From assembly GCF_000294655.1 (NCBI RefSeq), contig NZ_CAHP01000021.1, positions 62,001 through 126,000 of the forward strand: DNA of 64,000 bases. Direction: 5' to 3'. The notes under the pieces were generated by a model. That model was given only the letters and a program-made list of their open reading frames with translations. It searched no databases and was not told the origin of the DNA. Positions 63,067 through 64,000 of this stretch are shown here, one piece after another (the stretch's first letter is position 1; every line of letters starts with the position of its first letter). The DNA is from Magnetospirillum molischianum DSM 120 (GTDB lineage: Bacteria > Pseudomonadota > Alphaproteobacteria > Rhodospirillales > Magnetospirillaceae). Both the position numbers and the translations under genes were made by a program.

Positions 63067-63315
63067 TCACTCGCCCCCCTTCAGCCGCACGCCGGGACCG
63101 CCGCTGCCTTGATAGTCACCGGCAGGGATGAAAACGGCACCAGCGGCTTCGAGAGCGGCCTGAACCTTCTCGGCATTACCGGCGCTGCTTCGCTCCAAGC
63201 CGAGCTTCTCCATACGTTGGATCGTCGGAAGAGAAAGCTCGGATGCTGCGGCAAGGTCTTTCTGCTCCCACCCCAGGAACAGGCGAGCCACTTTGATCTG
63301 CGTTGAGGAAATCAT
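63067..63315 (-). CDS. Xre-family HTH regulator, candidate antitoxin
   Basis: The 82-residue protein is a single HTH (VARLFLGWEQKDLAAASELS, LPTIQRMEKLG) with a short C-terminal arm. AACATGATTTCC marks its ATG at 63315; the upstream in-frame start is less likely. It is cotranscribed with the PemK-like toxin and faces operator-like repeats. Confidence 0.85.
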   Translation of the reverse strand: MISSTQIKVARLFLGWEQKDLAAASELSLPTIQRMEKLGLERSSAGNAEKVQAALEAAGAVFIPAGDYQGSGGPGVRLKGGE

Positions 63316-63323
63316 GTTCCATC

Positions 63324-63385
63324 CATAACGTATGATGTTTGAAACTTGACGCATGGAACGTCATAAGTTATGTATTAAACATAAC
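63324..63385. promoter_or_regulatory. Divergent operator/promoter region with CATAAC half-sites
   Basis: Half-sites CATAAC (63324-63329), GTTATG (63367-63372) and CATAAC (63380-63385). The last two form an inverted repeat with a seven-base spacer, and CATAAGTTATG (63362-63372) is also palindromic. The AT-rich region lies between the Xre gene and the rightward gene, fitting repression by the Xre protein. Confidence 0.65.
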
Positions 63386-63409
63386 GAACGACATCCGAGG
63401 CATCAAGCC

Positions 63410-63679
63410 ATGTTCATCGACCGCCGCACCCTGTTCCTCGAAGCCTGGAAGCAAGCCCGCCGGATTCGCAGCCGGTACCGCAACCTCCGGACCGCCTTCG
63501 CCGCCGCGCTGCGCACCACCTGGGAACTGGTCCGGGCGTTCGCTGCCGAGGAAGCCCGCCGTCCCACCCCGAAGCCTGCTCCCGTCGTCCGGAAGTGGGA
63601 AGACGAGAACCCCTATCGCGCCCGTGCCGTCGCCGCCCGCAAGGCCCGGCTGGGAAGCTACGTCGTCAATTGCTGGTAA
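63410..63679 (+). CDS. Hypothetical basic protein (89 residues)
   Basis: The protein begins MFIDRRTLFLEAWKQARRIR and is Arg-rich and helical, with a C-terminal segment WEDENPYRARAVAARKARLG. No family recognised. The ATG at 63410 is preferred since the frame upstream overlaps the operator. A ribosome site for the next gene (TAAGGAG) overlaps its stop. Confidence 0.6.
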   Translation: MFIDRRTLFLEAWKQARRIRSRYRNLRTAFAAALRTTWELVRAFAAEEARRPTPKPAPVVRKWEDENPYRARAVAARKARLGSYVVNCW

Positions 63680-63692
63680 GGAGCCAACCGTC

Positions 63693-64000
63693 ATGGACTG
63701 CCATAATGCTGGCGGCAATGCCGCCCCCTTGCACACCGCTTCTCTGCCGATCACCCTCGATACCCTGATCGGGCTTGACGCGATCGTCGGCAAGATCAAG
63801 CCGAACAGCACCGAACACCGCGCCTTTGATGCCTTGTCCACCGTTGTGCGGCACGGGATCAAGGCGATCCTCGACCGCCCTGCCGCGAATGAACTGGTGC
63901 TGTGCTGGAAGCTGCGCCAGATCGGCGGCGAGATCGACACCGTTCCGGGCGAATCGTTCGAGGTTGACGACGAAGACCGCCGCCGCCTGTCCATTCTGGT
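63693..64000 (+). CDS. Hypothetical protein, 3' end outside window
   Basis: The frame starts MDCHNAGGNAAPLHTASLPI behind TAAGGAG and continues open to the window edge (102 codons). It has HRAFDALSTVVRHGIKAIL and acidic stretches (FEVDDEDRR). No family recognised. Confidence 0.6.
   Translation, partial: MDCHNAGGNAAPLHTASLPITLDTLIGLDAIVGKIKPNSTEHRAFDALSTVVRHGIKAILDRPAANELVLCWKLRQIGGEIDTVPGESFEVDDEDRRRLSIL

Larger units (their letters stand above)
49052..64000. mobile_element. Integrated element (phage satellite or prophage early region), right end outside window
   Basis: The element starts in the interval between ybaK and the integrase and runs past the window end. It holds an integrase, an excisionase-like gene, replication genes, a terminase-small-like gene, RuvC-like and HGG-motif genes, a probable defence cargo and a toxin-antitoxin pair. 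No structural, portal or large-terminase genes appear. The attachment core was not identified, so the left edge is approximate. Confidence 0.75.

Overview
The window is a GC-rich alphaproteobacterial chromosome segment. Gene content (class I LysRS, MucR/Ros regulators, an atpHAGDC operon, a PHB phasin, OlsB/OlsA-type ornithine-lipid genes, CobT/CobS, MlaA/MlaC) points to the Rhodospirillales, near Magnetospirillum/Phaeospirillum. That placement is inferred from the encoded proteins, not from rRNA. No rRNA, CRISPR array or intact insertion sequence was seen.

From 1 to about 49.0 kb is core chromosome. It holds a translation block on the minus strand (rpmI-rplT-pheS-pheT and a histidine phosphatase), a membrane glycosyltransferase-like gene in an AT-rich patch, pyruvate carboxylase divergent from a FadR-type regulator, DUF484 and priA, then the complete F1-ATPase operon closed by a strong terminator. 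Next come two paralogous secreted proteins, gmhB, rsmB, a TPR protein and lysS. They are followed by an M23 peptidase/bactofilin pair, ccmAB with a bacteriohemerythrin, mlaA-mlaC, a TetR regulator with its own operator, phasin, proC, cobT/cobS, rlmJ, a PAS/chemoreceptor pair, a PBP1A with an internal 13-residue repeat, olsA-like/olsB-like, fur, mucR, rimI-tsaB, a VanX-type dipeptidase and tRNA-Gly(GCC). A second mucR, a DUF2786 gene and ybaK complete the core part.

From about 49.05 kb to the window end is an integrated element. It opens with a P4-type tyrosine integrase. A run of genes coupled by ATGA/GTGA overlaps follows (51.4-58.1 kb): an excisionase-like HTH, several small unknowns, a DUF1376 replication protein, a Toprim primase-helicase, a terminase-small-like protein, a DUF2786 protein, a RuvC-like protein with eroded catalytic residues, and an HGG-motif protein. 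No capsid, portal, large terminase or tail gene is visible, so this is either a phage satellite or the early region of a prophage that continues past the window.

At 58.1-62.1 kb the element carries the most interesting cargo: a sigma-70-like factor, an unknown 145-residue protein and an ImmA/IrrE metallopeptidase on one strand, divergent from DUF2188 and a beta/sce7725-like protein, which faces an sce7726-family PD-(D/E)XK nuclease-like protein. An inverted repeat lies between the two arms. An Xre-PemK/MazF toxin-antitoxin pair follows. The element also contains six copies of a 13-bp palindrome, GTCCA-N3-TGGAC, and an array of six ATTCAC/GTGAAT half-sites. No listed feature type explains either of these.
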